Assembly (NCBI GenBank): GCA_947652665.1
Contig: CANTDZ010000004.1
Span: 1 to 50,626 of the forward strand
Length of the DNA: 50,626 nt
Reading direction: 5' to 3'
Source: an uncultured Clostridia bacterium
GTDB lineage: Bacteria > Bacillota > Clostridia > Oscillospirales > Acutalibacteraceae
The notes beneath the pieces are model-generated. The model was not told where the DNA came from, searched no databases, and saw only the letters and a list, made by a program, of their open reading frames with translations. The stretch's first letter is position 1, and every line of letters begins with the position of its first letter. Positions 15,341-24,542 of the stretch are shown in pieces. The position numbers and the translations under genes were made by a program.

Positions 15341-16657
15341 TTACCATTCCGGTTCGCGCAGGCCAGCCAGCACCAGGTTCTCCTCGTGCTGCCAAGAGCT
15401 CTCCGCGTAATAAGCCTTGCCCTCGTCCGAATGGCAGAAGTACAGGTACTGGGTCTCATTGGGACGCACGGCGGCCAGGATGGCTTCGGCGCCCGGGTTG
15501 CAGATAGCACCGGCAGGCAGGCCCTGCACCTCATACGTGTTGTAGTTGCCATAGGGCATGGGGTTTTCGGGGAGGGCCTGGGGGTTCTTGTAGGGGTAGT
15601 ACATGGTGGAGTCGCAGGCCAGGACGAAGATGTCGTTCTCCGCGCCGAAGTCCAGGCGGTTGTGCAATACGGAGGATACGTCGAACATATCCGAGGTATT
15701 GGCCGCCTCGCCTTGGATAATAGACGCCAGGATGACCACCTGGTCCAGGGTCATGCCCCGCTGCTCGGCCAGGGTGTATACCTGGTCGGAAACGCGGTTC
15801 TGGAAGTTGTTGATCATCTTGCCGATGACGGACTCCAGATCCTCTCCCTTATAGAAGTTATACGTGTCCGGGAACAGGTAGCCCTCAATTTTGTAATAGC
15901 GGCCCTCGGTGCTGCCCATGCTGGCAATCACGTTGTAATTGGTGAAGTCCATATTGTTCAGAGCGTCCAGGAACTCGGCGCTGGTACACACCTCGTTCTC
16001 CTCCATCACCTGGGCGATCTCCAAAGCGTTATAGCCCTCGGGTATGGTCACGGTGACTTCCTCGCCGCGGGTCTGGTTGCCGCCCTGCAGGGTGTCGATG
16101 ATGTCCTCATAGTCCTTGTTGGTCTCCAGGCTGTACTCGCCGGGAGGGAAGGCGTCCATGTCCTCCTTTTTCACCTTGCAGTACAGGGCGAAAAATTCCG
16201 GCTTGTCGATGGCACCGCTGTCGGCCAGGATCTTGGCCAGGGCTTCCTCGTCCACGCCCGTTTCGGGTATGGTGACCAGGGTTGTGCCCTCATTGCGCCC
16301 TACGGCAAAAAAGTCGTTGGAGCCGCCAATGAGATAGCTGGCGATGGTGAAGGAGGTCAGCAGCACCATGCACAGCCACATGAATTTAAAGATGCGCTTA
16401 TTCTTGCGCGCCTTGATGCGGTTGCGCTTGCGATGGGCTTTGCGCTCCTGCTTGCGCTCCTCCTCAGTCAGGTACGCGCGGCTGGACGCCGGAGGCTCCC
16501 CGTACATCTCCGGCTGCTGCCGGCGGCGGGGGCCCTCCACGGGGCCCGTCATCAGGTCCCGCTCGTCAATTTTCACCTTGAAGCTTCCCGTGGCCCGGGG
16601 CTCCGCCTGAGGGGGCTCCCCGCCCAGGCTTCTGTTCTGCTCTGGTCTTTCGTTCAT
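15341..16657 (-). CDS. mltG: endolytic murein transglycosylase MltG
   Basis: A 438-residue membrane-anchored lytic transglycosylase that cuts nascent glycan strands. The N-terminal 100 residues are charged and cytoplasmic, with a basic run (RKAHRKRNRIKARKNKRIF), followed by one membrane segment (about residues 93-110), then a LysM-like domain and the YceG core. The core has GYLFPDTYNFYKG, LASIIQGEA holding the catalytic glutamate at the end (the first E of the common IIEKE is Q here), and GLPAGAICNPG near the C-terminus. The ATG overlaps the upstream stop codon (ATGA), and GGGAG lies within the previous gene. Length is above average because of the cytoplasmic tail. Confidence 0.92.
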   Translation of the reverse strand: MNERPEQNRSLGGEPPQAEPRATGSFKVKIDERDLMTGPVEGPRRRQQPEMYGEPPASSRAYLTEEERKQERKAHRKRNRIKARKNKRIFKFMWLCMVLLTSFTIASYLIGGSNDFFAVGRNEGTTLVTIPETGVDEEALAKILADSGAIDKPEFFALYCKVKKEDMDAFPPGEYSLETNKDYEDIIDTLQGGNQTRGEEVTVTIPEGYNALEIAQVMEENEVCTSAEFLDALNNMDFTNYNVIASMGSTEGRYYKIEGYLFPDTYNFYKGEDLESVIGKMINNFQNRVSDQVYTLAEQRGMTLDQVVILASIIQGEAANTSDMFDVSSVLHNRLDFGAENDIFVLACDSTMYYPYKNPQALPENPMPYGNYNTYEVQGLPAGAICNPGAEAILAAVRPNETQYLYFCHSDEGKAYYAESSWQHEENLVLAGLREPEW

Positions 16658-17226
16658 AACTTGCTCCCTTCCCGGGCGCAGACGGTCACGCCTGCCTCCG
16701 TGGCCACCAGGCCAACCCTTTTATCATGGCTTTCGGCGGGCAAATGCTCCATAAGCAGCGCTTGGTAGCACAGCCCCACCGTGTCGATCTCCATCGCCGC
16801 CAGAAAGCGGTCGTAATAACCTTTCCCATAGCCCAGCCGGGCCCCGCTCTTGTCGAACGCCAGTCCCGGCACCAGGCACAGCCCTTTTTTATTCTCGGAC
16901 AATCTGCACGCCTGGGGGTCGGGCTCCAGGATGCCCCACTTACCCGGGCGCAGTTCCTGAAAGCTGGAAAAGGCGTAAAACTGCATCTGCCCCTCCCCTT
17001 CGCCGCAGACAGGGGCCAGCACTTCCTTGCCGGACCCCAGCGCCGCGCGGGCCAAAGCGAAGGTGTCGGGCTCCCCTTTAGCACTCAGGTAAAGGTAGAC
17101 GCGCGGAGCCCTCCGCCACTCCTCCAACGCCGTCACGTGCCGGAAGATGGCACTGTCCTTTTCCTCCCGGTCGGCGACCGCCGCCCGTTTGGCAAGGCAC
17201 TGACGGCGCAAGGCCGTTTTCTCCAT
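16654..17226 (-). CDS. 5-formyltetrahydrofolate cyclo-ligase
   Basis: A 190-residue ATP-dependent enzyme that converts 5-formyl-THF to 5,10-methenyl-THF. It starts MEKTALRRQCLAKRAAVADR; the phosphate loop region LSAKGEPDTF and the family signature RLGYGKGYYDRFLA (about residues 137-150) are clear. The start at 17226 overlaps the stop of the DJ-1 gene by one base (TGATG), showing translational coupling. Placement in the thyX/tmk chain makes sense because ThyX consumes methylene-THF. Confidence 0.92.
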   Translation of the reverse strand: MEKTALRRQCLAKRAAVADREEKDSAIFRHVTALEEWRRAPRVYLYLSAKGEPDTFALARAALGSGKEVLAPVCGEGEGQMQFYAFSSFQELRPGKWGILEPDPQACRLSENKKGLCLVPGLAFDKSGARLGYGKGYYDRFLAAMEIDTVGLCYQALLMEHLPAESHDKRVGLVATEAGVTVCAREGSKL

Positions 17227-17777
17227 CAGCCCCTGTCCGTCTGGATGGACGTGCGGATTTCCTCGGCTTTTTCCGCCGACACCAGCGCTTCCACCAGCTT
17301 CAGGCCAAATTCGGTAGACACGCCCATGCCCCGGCCAGTAATAAAGCGGCCGTCCTGGCAGACATAAGCCGGGCTCAGGTGCGCGCCGCCCTCCTCCAAG
17401 TCCTTCTGGAAGTTGGGGAAAGAAGTGGCCTCCCGGCCCTTCAGCAGCCCCTTGTGCGCCAGAATGGACGGTGCCGCGCAAATGGCCGCCAGGATTTTCC
17501 CCTCAGCCGCGCACTTATCGACCGCCTCCTGCACGATAGGCGACTTTTCCAGATTCAGCGTCCCCGGCAGGCCGCCTGGCAGCACAACGGCTTCCACGCC
17601 CTCCCAGGTGATTTCCTCCGCCGACACGTCCGCCTTCACCACAACGCCGTTGGACGCCGCCACCTCGCGTCCCGTGACGCCTGCCAGCTTTACTTCTACC
17701 CCGGCGCGCCGCAGCACGTCTACCGGGGCGAGGGCTTCCACCAGCTCGAACCCCTCGGCTAAAAACACATATACCAT
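17226..17777 (-). CDS. DJ-1/PfpI family protein
   Basis: A 183-residue protein of the ThiJ/YajL type. The conserved acidic residue is in EGFELVEA (about residue 11), and the nucleophile-elbow cysteine is in AAICAAPSILAHKG (about residue 100). The end, GVSTEFGLKLVEAL, is family-typical. Roles proposed for the family include glyoxalase or deglycase activity and chaperone-like stress protection; none can be chosen from sequence. It lies 18 bases after tmk and couples to the cyclo-ligase. Confidence 0.9.
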   Translation of the reverse strand: MVYVFLAEGFELVEALAPVDVLRRAGVEVKLAGVTGREVAASNGVVVKADVSAEEITWEGVEAVVLPGGLPGTLNLEKSPIVQEAVDKCAAEGKILAAICAAPSILAHKGLLKGREATSFPNFQKDLEEGGAHLSPAYVCQDGRFITGRGMGVSTEFGLKLVEALVSAEKAEEIRTSIQTDRG

Positions 17778-17795
17778 GTCCGTTTCTCCTTTCGA

Positions 17796-18455
17796 TTATA
17801 GCACTTCCAGCGCTTTTTCAAACACTTTTTGTTGTATCGTTTCGATGGGCAGGGGCTCATCCCCCTGGGCGCAGGGGATGACTTCCCACCCCTGCCTCTG
17901 GGTCACAAACCGCGCGCTTTGGGCGCAGGAACGCAGGAAATCCAAATGGCTCTCATGGATGTCCTTCTTGGCCGCATCGCCCTGGTAGCGCTGGATAAGC
18001 AGCCGCTGGGAAACCTCCACCGGCATATCCAGGTACAAGACCCGCTCCGGGCGGGGCAGGCCCAGCTTGTTGTATTCAAAGTCCTCGGCCCAGTCAATGA
18101 ACGCCGTCCACTCCTCCTGGGGCAGCTTGGCCAGCTGGTAGATGAGGTTCGCCGTAGCGTAGCGGTCGGCCAGGATGGGCACGCCGTTTTCGTAGTCCTG
18201 CCGCCAGTTTTTGCGGTAGCTGGCGTAGCGGTCCACCGCATAGAAGGTGCTGGCCGCGTAGGCGTTCACGTCGCCGGGGTCGGTGCCGAACTCGCCGCCC
18301 AGGTACATTTTCACCAGCGCCGACGAGGGGGAGGCATAGTCCGGGAAATCTACCTTGCGCACTGCGCCCAGCCGCTTTTTCAGGGCCTCATACAGCAGCC
18401 CGGCCTGGGTAGCCTTGCCGCTGCCGTCCAGGCCCTCCAGCACGATCAGCCCCAT
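17796..18455 (-). CDS. tmk: thymidylate kinase
   Basis: A 219-residue kinase that phosphorylates dTMP to dTDP. The phosphate loop is EGLDGSGKATQ (Ala where most relatives have Ser), the DRY motif is LADRYATANL (about residue 97), and YLDMPVEVSQ precedes the lid. Clostridial thymidylate kinases of this subgroup share the GKATQ loop. It overlaps the end of thyX by 10 bases, which puts dTMP synthesis and phosphorylation under one coupled transcript. Confidence 0.9.
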   Translation of the reverse strand: MGLIVLEGLDGSGKATQAGLLYEALKKRLGAVRKVDFPDYASPSSALVKMYLGGEFGTDPGDVNAYAASTFYAVDRYASYRKNWRQDYENGVPILADRYATANLIYQLAKLPQEEWTAFIDWAEDFEYNKLGLPRPERVLYLDMPVEVSQRLLIQRYQGDAAKKDIHESHLDFLRSCAQSARFVTQRQGWEVIPCAQGDEPLPIETIQQKVFEKALEVL

Positions 18456-19213
18456 AGCGCACCGAACCTCTCCCGCACCTGCTGCATCTGGCCGCAGCTC
18501 ATTTTGCCCTCGGGGCAGGCCCCGCGCAGGCAGGGCGGCCCGGCCTTTTCAAAGATATGGGGCGCCACGGCGCGCACCTCCTTAAGCATCTCGATGGCCA
18601 GTGCCCGTATCTCCCACTGGGCCCGGTTACAGCAGCGGTGGGTGAAAAAGTTCAGCAAAGAACGGGCGTTCATGGTGCAGATCATCTTGGTGGTACAGGC
18701 GTTGGGCAGCACGAAGCGCGCGTCCTCAATGGCCTTCTTTTCGGCCTTCTTTTTGGCTTCCTTGGGCTCCAGGCCCTGCTGGAGGAACGCTTCATAATGC
18801 TTGGCCTGCAAAAGCTCCGCCAGCCGCTGGTAATGGGCGGCGTCCTCCTCCATGGCCTGGAGGAATTCCGCCTTGGCCTCGGGCACGGCCTCGATCTCCG
18901 GGGGCAGGACGAACTCGAAAACGCCCTCCTTCACATACCGCTGGCTCTGCACGCTGTAAGAGGCCAGCCGGTGCCGGGTAATCTGCGCCAGCAACGACCG
19001 TGACACCCCCTCGATGCCAAAGGTGAAGCTGGCGTGCTCGATGGGGCTCTCGTGGCCGATCTCGCTTAGCATATCTAAAAACTGCGCCGTCTTTTCGGGC
19101 GTCAGGCCCTTCTGCACCGTGTCGATGTCCGCCGCCGCATAGCACAGCTTGGCGGCGCAGGCCACGGTAGCCTCGGGGTCCGGGGTGTAGGCAAGCAGCT
19201 TTACTTGCATCAT
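18446..19213 (-). CDS. thyX: FAD-dependent thymidylate synthase ThyX
   Basis: A 255-residue flavoenzyme that methylates dUMP using methylene-THF and NADPH. The ThyX signature is present as RHRLASYSVQSQRY (about residues 79-92); GHESPIEHASFTF (about residue 52) and NARSLLNFFTHRCCNRAQWEIR supply further substrate and flavin contacts. A cysteine-bearing tail (GPPCLRGACPEG, then CGQM) is a feature of the clostridial subgroup. Two adjacent ATGs (19213 and 19210) overlap the stop of the upstream lipoprotein gene; the second has the better spacing to GGAGGG. Confidence 0.95.
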   Translation of the reverse strand: MMQVKLLAYTPDPEATVACAAKLCYAAADIDTVQKGLTPEKTAQFLDMLSEIGHESPIEHASFTFGIEGVSRSLLAQITRHRLASYSVQSQRYVKEGVFEFVLPPEIEAVPEAKAEFLQAMEEDAAHYQRLAELLQAKHYEAFLQQGLEPKEAKKKAEKKAIEDARFVLPNACTTKMICTMNARSLLNFFTHRCCNRAQWEIRALAIEMLKEVRAVAPHIFEKAGPPCLRGACPEGKMSCGQMQQVRERFGALWG

Positions 19214-20622
19214 GATCCCTCCTGCTCTTCGGATTCTTCGTCTTCTTCCTTGGGCGACCAGGTGTCGGGCTGGCTGTTATAGGCTTCCATCCAGAAAGCG
19301 TCCAGCTCACTTAAAAGTTCCTCGTCGGTGCAGTCCCCTGCTAGGAAATCCCGCAGCAGCTGCTCGTACAAGGCCGGGAACTGTTCGCTGGCCGACAAGT
19401 ACATATCCGGCCGGCAGGCATATTGGAATTCGTTGCTCAGCTGGCTCATGCGGATCTCCATGCCCCGGTCGCCCTCGGAGAAGGAGGGTTCCATGAGCAG
19501 GGCCTCACGGTTGATGGGCAGGGTGCCCGCCACCTTTGCAATATGGGTGTTGTTGTCCGCATTGGATAGGTACGTGAGGAAGTGCACCGCCGTCTCCTTG
19601 CAGTCGCTGGCTTCGGCGATGGCCCAGCCCCAATAATCTACGCGCGCTACGCTCTGGCCGCTGTCGGTGCGGGTAAAGCCCTCCACGCCCAAAGCATCCT
19701 CGGGCAGGGCCTCTAAGAGCGCGGGATAGTAAGAGCTGTCTGCCAGCAGCATACCGGCCTCGCCGTTCACAAAGGCGTCTACCGCTTGGTCGATCCCCCA
19801 ATCCCCGCAGCCGGGGACGGCGGCTTCTTCCATCACCAGAGCAAAGCGGTGGGCCGCGTCCAGCCCGGCGTCCGTATCAAAAAGGGTGATGACCTCTTTT
19901 TCCCGCTCCGTAAAGTAAGCGGCACAGGGCTCCTTCATGGAACCGCGCCCCGCACGGCTCCACAGGATGGCGTCGAAGTAGCTGCCCAGATGATCCTTTC
20001 CCGCCAGCGCCAGCCGGGCCTTGTCGCCCAATTTTTTCGGCACGTTGCACAGCTGGCCCCACGTCTTGCAGTAGACCTTTTCTTCTTCGTCCTCCTGCTG
20101 GTCGTTGTAGTCCTCGAACCAGTCCGCCCGGTAGAAAAGCACTTCCTGGCGGAAGTCGGCCGGCATGACATAGGCCTGCTTGTCCCCCAGGGAGCTGGTC
20201 GCCTGGTGGGCGATATTGTTTAGAATCGGGTTTTCCCGCCACACCTTCAGATAGGGGTAAAAATTCCACAAAAGGCCCTCCGCCACCAGCCCGGCCTGCT
20301 GGGAGCCCTCTACCTCTACCAGGTCGGCTTCGCCGGAGCGCAGCATGGCCTGGCGTTCTTCTTCCGTCTTATAGGGAGCCAGGGTAATCTCCGTCTCGGG
20401 GAAGTCCGCCCGATACTTTTCGATGATCTCCTCCAGCGCTTCCACATAAGCGTCGCCGGGGTCGGAAAAGGCGATTACAAGCTCTGCCTTCTCCCCCGTG
20501 TTTTCCAGCGTCACGGGGATTTCACTGGATTCCTCATATTCCTCCTCGGGGGCGCACCCGGCAAGGAGCCCTAAAACCAGCGCCAAAGCCAGTACCAGCG
20601 CCAGACCTCTTTTATATCTCAT
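19210..20622 (-). CDS. extracellular solute-binding lipoprotein (family 1 type)
   Basis: A 470-residue lipoprotein. The signal peptide ends in the lipobox LLAGC (about residue 22), followed by an acidic linker and a bilobed binding-protein fold with segments such as DFRQEVLFYRADWF and INREALLMEPSF. The C-terminus is strongly acidic (EEDEESEEQEGS). No ABC permease or ATPase is adjacent; instead the gene overlaps thyX by four bases, an unusual pairing. It could bind a sugar or other nutrient for a permease encoded elsewhere, or act as a sensor. The start at 20622 is preferred because AAGGA touches the earlier ATG at 20634. It has its own promoter. Confidence 0.8.
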   Translation of the reverse strand: MRYKRGLALVLALALVLGLLAGCAPEEEYEESSEIPVTLENTGEKAELVIAFSDPGDAYVEALEEIIEKYRADFPETEITLAPYKTEEERQAMLRSGEADLVEVEGSQQAGLVAEGLLWNFYPYLKVWRENPILNNIAHQATSSLGDKQAYVMPADFRQEVLFYRADWFEDYNDQQEDEEEKVYCKTWGQLCNVPKKLGDKARLALAGKDHLGSYFDAILWSRAGRGSMKEPCAAYFTEREKEVITLFDTDAGLDAAHRFALVMEEAAVPGCGDWGIDQAVDAFVNGEAGMLLADSSYYPALLEALPEDALGVEGFTRTDSGQSVARVDYWGWAIAEASDCKETAVHFLTYLSNADNNTHIAKVAGTLPINREALLMEPSFSEGDRGMEIRMSQLSNEFQYACRPDMYLSASEQFPALYEQLLRDFLAGDCTDEELLSELDAFWMEAYNSQPDTWSPKEEDEESEEQEGS

Positions 20623-20671
20623 GCACCATACCATTCCTTATTTTTGATAGCGGCCGCGGCCATTCTGTTTT

Positions 20672-20700
20672 ATTATATCTGTATATGGCAGAAAATACAA
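20672..20700 (-). promoter_or_regulatory. promoter of the SBP-thyX-tmk chain
   Basis: Minus-strand TTGTAT (20695-20700) and TATAAT (20672-20677) with a 17-base spacer. A TTGTAAAC sequence lies just upstream (20708-20715). Confidence 0.65.
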
Positions 20701-20711
20701 GTCAAATTTGT

Positions 20712-20745
20712 AAACAAAGAGCCGCCCAGGCTCCCCAGGCGGCTC
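20712..20745 (-). terminator. terminator after the nitroreductase gene
   Basis: On the minus strand GAGCCGCC (20745-20738) pairs with GGCGGCTC (20726-20719), followed by TTTGTTT. Confidence 0.75.
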
Positions 20746-20751
20746 CGTCAC

Positions 20752-21276
20752 TCAAATCTTTACGATATACCCGTCCTTGCGGGGCTTCGCTTCTGGGGCC
20801 GGGCCGTCCCCATAGCCCAGCGCCAGGGAACCTACCCCCTCCAAGCTTTCCGGCAGGCCCCATTTTTTCAGTAGAGCCTTGCCCTCCGGCAGGCGGAACA
20901 TCTCCCGCTCCCCGTGTATCCAGCAGGTGGACGCCCCCAGGGCATGGGCGGCCTGCATCATGGTCGTAAGCACGCAGGTGCCGTCCTCCACCCAGGTGTT
21001 GGAGTTCGAGGAGTCCGCCAGCACCAGCAGGATGGCCGGCGCGCCATAGTAGGGATCGCCGCTGCCGCCCCGGGCCTGGCAGTTGAGGGCCTGTACCGCC
21101 GCGCGGTCTTCGGGGTTTTGCACCGCCACGATCACCGGGGTCTGCTTATTCATGCCGGTGGGGGCAAAGGTACCGGCCTCTAAAATGGCGTCCAGTTTTT
21201 CGGGCTCCACCGGCTCCGGGCGGTATTTCCGCACGCTGCGGCGGGTCTTGAGCAGGTTTAATACTTCGTTGTTCAT
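20752..21276 (-). CDS. nitroreductase family flavoprotein
   Basis: A 174-residue FMN-dependent oxidoreductase. The FMN phosphate-binding start RRSVRKYRPEPVE (about residues 12-24), AGTFAPTGMNKQTP (about residue 34) and the C-terminal GVGSLALGYGDG segment are typical. This length and pattern match the small nitroreductases common in Clostridia. GGAGAGGG precedes the ATG. Substrate is unknown. It is the last gene before a terminator and follows the disrupted transglutaminase gene by 10 bases. Confidence 0.88.
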   Translation of the reverse strand: MNNEVLNLLKTRRSVRKYRPEPVEPEKLDAILEAGTFAPTGMNKQTPVIVAVQNPEDRAAVQALNCQARGGSGDPYYGAPAILLVLADSSNSNTWVEDGTCVLTTMMQAAHALGASTCWIHGEREMFRLPEGKALLKKWGLPESLEGVGSLALGYGDGPAPEAKPRKDGYIVKI

Positions 21277-21286
21277 TTTCCCTCTC

Positions 21287-23193
21287 CTATTCTAAAATAT
21301 TATCAGCCGCTTCTATTAAACGCAGCAGCAAAGCGCCTACGCCCACATTATACCCGCTGCAGGCGTAGAGCCCCCGGCCGCTTTGGTCAGCCAGCAGGAC
21401 AAGGGGCAGGCGCTCCGGGTCGACGAACAGCTGGCGCGCCAGGGCAGGCAGCTCGTCAAAGCCGCCGTCTTCGGGGGTGAGCAAATGCACGGCGCACTTC
21501 TCCCGGCAGGCCGCAAACCCGGCCTCCTGCTCACGCAGTTCCAGCAAAAGGTGCTCCGTGGGCTCCCGGCCCGGCTCCAGCCAGCAAAGGAGCGTCAGGG
21601 GCAGCTCCTGCAATAATTCGCGGCCCGGGAAGGCCGGCAGGGGCAGGCATTGCAGCAGCTGGGCGCTCTCCGCTTGGGGGAACGCCAGGGCCAGCTCCCG
21701 CTCCTCCCCCGCCGCCAGGGTGACTTCTTCCTCCCGGCACAGCTGGTCGCCGCTGGGCAGGCGGACTACAGTCAGCAGCCGCCAGGTGCCGGGCGGGACA
21801 GCCACGTCCCGTTCCTTCCCCGCAGACAGGTCTCCGGTGCGCAACGCTTTCCACGCCCCGTTGTGCCAGCGGGACAGGGTATAATCCTGCCCGCAGACAG
21901 CCCCGCGCCCGTCCGGGGCACGCAGCCGCAGCCGGGCAGAAGCAGGCTCCCGCACGCGCACAAACGTGCCGTCCTGCTCATATTCCGGTTCGCCATCCAA
22001 AGGCGACAGCCGCGCCGGAATGCCCTTCTTACGGCATATCCCGCAGAACAGCACGTCTTTCCCCGACTCCCCTGCCGCGCCCAGCTTGAGGGCCGAAAGA
22101 GGGCTTTGGGGCAGTTCCCGGTAGCCGAGAAGCGGGTCTAACGCCTGCACCCACTGCCAGATTTCCAGAGGGGCCTCCCCCACATCCGGCGATTGCCAAA
22201 CCTGCAGGGGCTCCAGGCCAATGCGGGGGCTCATGCCGTTGGGGTCGAAAATGCGCGGGTCGATTTCTTCTGAGCGGTCTTTTTCGGTCAGCAGCGCCAG
22301 AGGCCCTTGGGCGGGCTTGGCATGCACTATCTTTCGCAAGGACGCCGCCTTTGCCAGCACGGCGTCCCGCTCCGCTTTCTGCTCCGGGGCCAGGGGGGCC
22401 GGGAACGTTTCCGGCGGCTTGGGGGACGCGAACGTGTAAAGTTTGGGCAGAGAGGCCCCTTCCAGCCGAAGCTCCGGGCCGTCCCGCGTGTCCCACAGGG
22501 CCTCGGCGAAGAAGCCGTCGCCCTGGGCCGTCACGTGCACGCTGCCCAGGCCCAGCCGCAGGCGGACAGTGCCGCTTTCATCTGCTACCCTTTGGGCGAT
22601 AGGCCGCCGCGCCGCCATATTCACCACGGAGAACACCACCTGCGCCCCCGGTGCTGTCTTGACCGTGCACACCTGGGTGGGCGCGTAACGGGCCGTCAAG
22701 TTCTCGATGGCCATGCCGTCGCGAACCTCCACGTCCAGGCGGGGCGTCACGGGCAAATCCCCCACAAAGGTGCGCGTGTGGATGAACATTGCCCGGGCTG
22801 CCGCGCCGGTGAACCAGCCCCGGTCTAAGGTGGGTTCCGGCTCACAGGCACCCAGGTAGCGCCAGGCCCGGACGTGCGGTCGTCCGTGGAGCGGTAGGTC
22901 ACGTGCTCGGCGCACCAGCGGTTCACTTCCAGAATGGCGTCGTGCAGGGAAAGGCCCTCCAGGCGCGGCTCCAGCTGCTGGCAGAAGAACCCGCGGCAGT
23001 CGCAGAGCTCTTCCGTATTGATGCGGGGGGCCAGGACGTACTGCCGGAAGAAATCCTCGGATAGCTCCCGGCACCAGGAAAACTTCTCCCGCACATACCG
23101 GCCGTGGCGCGCAAAGGACGCGAACAGCTCTAACGGGTACTCGCCCAGGTCGGATGGCGGCACGGTGGCGAGGATATATCGCAGCTCTTTCAC
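21287..23193 (-). pseudogene. transglutaminase-like protein lacking its catalytic core, frameshifted
   Basis: The gene reads in two frames. The first part starts with GTG at 23193 (GTGA overlap with the fucosidase stop) and runs through CAEHVTYRSTDDRTSG to about 22867. The second part resumes about base 22867 in another frame at AWRYLGACEPEPTLDRGWF and continues to 21287. In the gut-bacterial transglutaminase family these two pieces are separated by about 50 residues that carry the catalytic Cys (near GRCGEES) and His (near DDNHAW). That stretch is absent, the frame is broken, and the junction GGGCC can be read as a short shared sequence. The second part continues with a long beta-rich region (about 520 residues in all). 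The cause could be a real deletion or an assembly error. Confidence 0.75.
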
Positions 23194-24506
23194 TTGAGCT
23201 GTACCTTCAGGACGGTGTCCACCGGATCAGGCAGGACGGGGTCAGGGCCCAGGTCGGCAAAGACGATGTCCGGGTAAGGATTCTGCACCCAGCTGTTGGC
23301 CAGGGGAACCTCCGCGCCGGTAGCCAGGTTGCGGATATATTTCACCTGATCCTTGCTAATGCCCACTAGCGGCATGGGGCCGATGGTGTTCTCAAACAGG
23401 TGGAAATACAGGGTGTCGCCCTTGCGGGTGATGCGGCCCGTGTCCGGCTTGGCGATCCCCGCCTTGCCGCAGCCGTAGATGCTCTCGCTGTTCTTGTCCA
23501 TCCACGCGCCGATCTCGGAGAGGGCCTGCAGGGACTGGGGCGGGATGTTCCCCTTGGCGTCGGGGCCTACGTTCAAAAGCAGGTTGCCGCCCTTGCTGAC
23601 GCACTCCACCAGCTTCTTGATGAGCATGGGGGCGGGCTTGTAGAAGCGGTCGTTTTCGCAGTAGCCCCAGTTGTTGTTCATGGTGACGCAGGCTTCCCAC
23701 ACCATGTCGTTGCCGTTTTTGTCCTGAATGCCGTTGGGCGGGATGATCTGCTCGGGGCTGATGAAGTCGCCGTGATAGGGAGTGGGATTGCCTTCCCACA
23801 AAGACCCGAAGCCGTCGCCGCTGACCTCCAGGCGGTTGTCGATGATGACCTGGGGCTGGAGCTCGCGCACCATATTGACCAGCTCTGTGGCCTTCCACTT
23901 CTCGCCGCGCATCTGGTTGTAGGCGTCTTCGTAGGAGAAGTCGAACCACAAAATGTCCAGCTGGCCATAGTTGGTGCACAGTTCGCGTACCTGGTTGTGC
24001 ATATACTCCAGGTAGTTGTCAAAGTTGCGACCGTCGTTTTTATACGCAGGGTTGTTGCGCATGGGATGGTTGCGGTCGCCGAAGTGGGGGAAGTCGTCGT
24101 GATACCAGTCCAGCAGGGAGAAGTACAGGCCCACTTTCAGGCCCTCGGCCCGGCCGGCCTCCAAAAACTCCCGCACCAAATCGCGGCCGCATTTGGTGTT
24201 GGTGGACTTGAAGTCCGTGTACTGGCTGTCAAACAGGCAGAAGCCGTCATGGTGCTTGGACGTGAGCACCATATACTGCATCCCCGCCGCTTTGGCGGCC
24301 TTGGCCCACTTGCGGGGGTCGTAGTCCACGGGGTCGAACTCGTCGAAATAGGGCATATAGTCCTCTTTGGTGATTTCCTCGGTACTGCGCACCCACTCGC
24401 CCCGGGCCGGGATGGCGTACAGGCCCCAGTGGATGAACATCCCAAAGCGCGCCTGGGTATACCACGCCATGCGCTTTTCGTATTCTGTGCGGTCAAATTT
24501 ATACAT
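23190..24506 (-). CDS. alpha-L-fucosidase, glycoside hydrolase family 29
   Basis: A 438-residue enzyme expected to release L-fucose from glycans by a retaining mechanism. WYTQARFGMFIHWGLYAIPA (N-terminus), LTSKHHDGFCLFDS (about residue 80) and the nucleophile region DILWFDFSYED (about residue 184) are GH29 hallmarks. No signal peptide is seen, so it likely acts in the cytoplasm on imported oligosaccharides. AAGGAGG precedes the ATG. The next gene starts on its stop codon. Host-mucin or milk-glycan use would fit a gut lifestyle but is inference. Confidence 0.93.
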   Translation of the reverse strand: MYKFDRTEYEKRMAWYTQARFGMFIHWGLYAIPARGEWVRSTEEITKEDYMPYFDEFDPVDYDPRKWAKAAKAAGMQYMVLTSKHHDGFCLFDSQYTDFKSTNTKCGRDLVREFLEAGRAEGLKVGLYFSLLDWYHDDFPHFGDRNHPMRNNPAYKNDGRNFDNYLEYMHNQVRELCTNYGQLDILWFDFSYEDAYNQMRGEKWKATELVNMVRELQPQVIIDNRLEVSGDGFGSLWEGNPTPYHGDFISPEQIIPPNGIQDKNGNDMVWEACVTMNNNWGYCENDRFYKPAPMLIKKLVECVSKGGNLLLNVGPDAKGNIPPQSLQALSEIGAWMDKNSESIYGCGKAGIAKPDTGRITRKGDTLYFHLFENTIGPMPLVGISKDQVKYIRNLATGAEVPLANSWVQNPYPDIVFADLGPDPVLPDPVDTVLKVQLK

Positions 24507-24542
24507 AGTGGCATCGCCTCCTTAAGGCCCAGTATAGCATAG

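Noticed and set aside
16654-17481. A longer cyclo-ligase reading frame
   Set aside because: The extra N-terminal 85 codons read the DJ-1 gene in another frame; the real start overlaps the DJ-1 stop (TGATG).
22865-23074. N-terminal part of the 595-codon frame at 21287-23074 as protein sequence
   Set aside because: Before AWRYLGACEPEP it is a shadow of the correct frame used by the first half of the transglutaminase-like gene.
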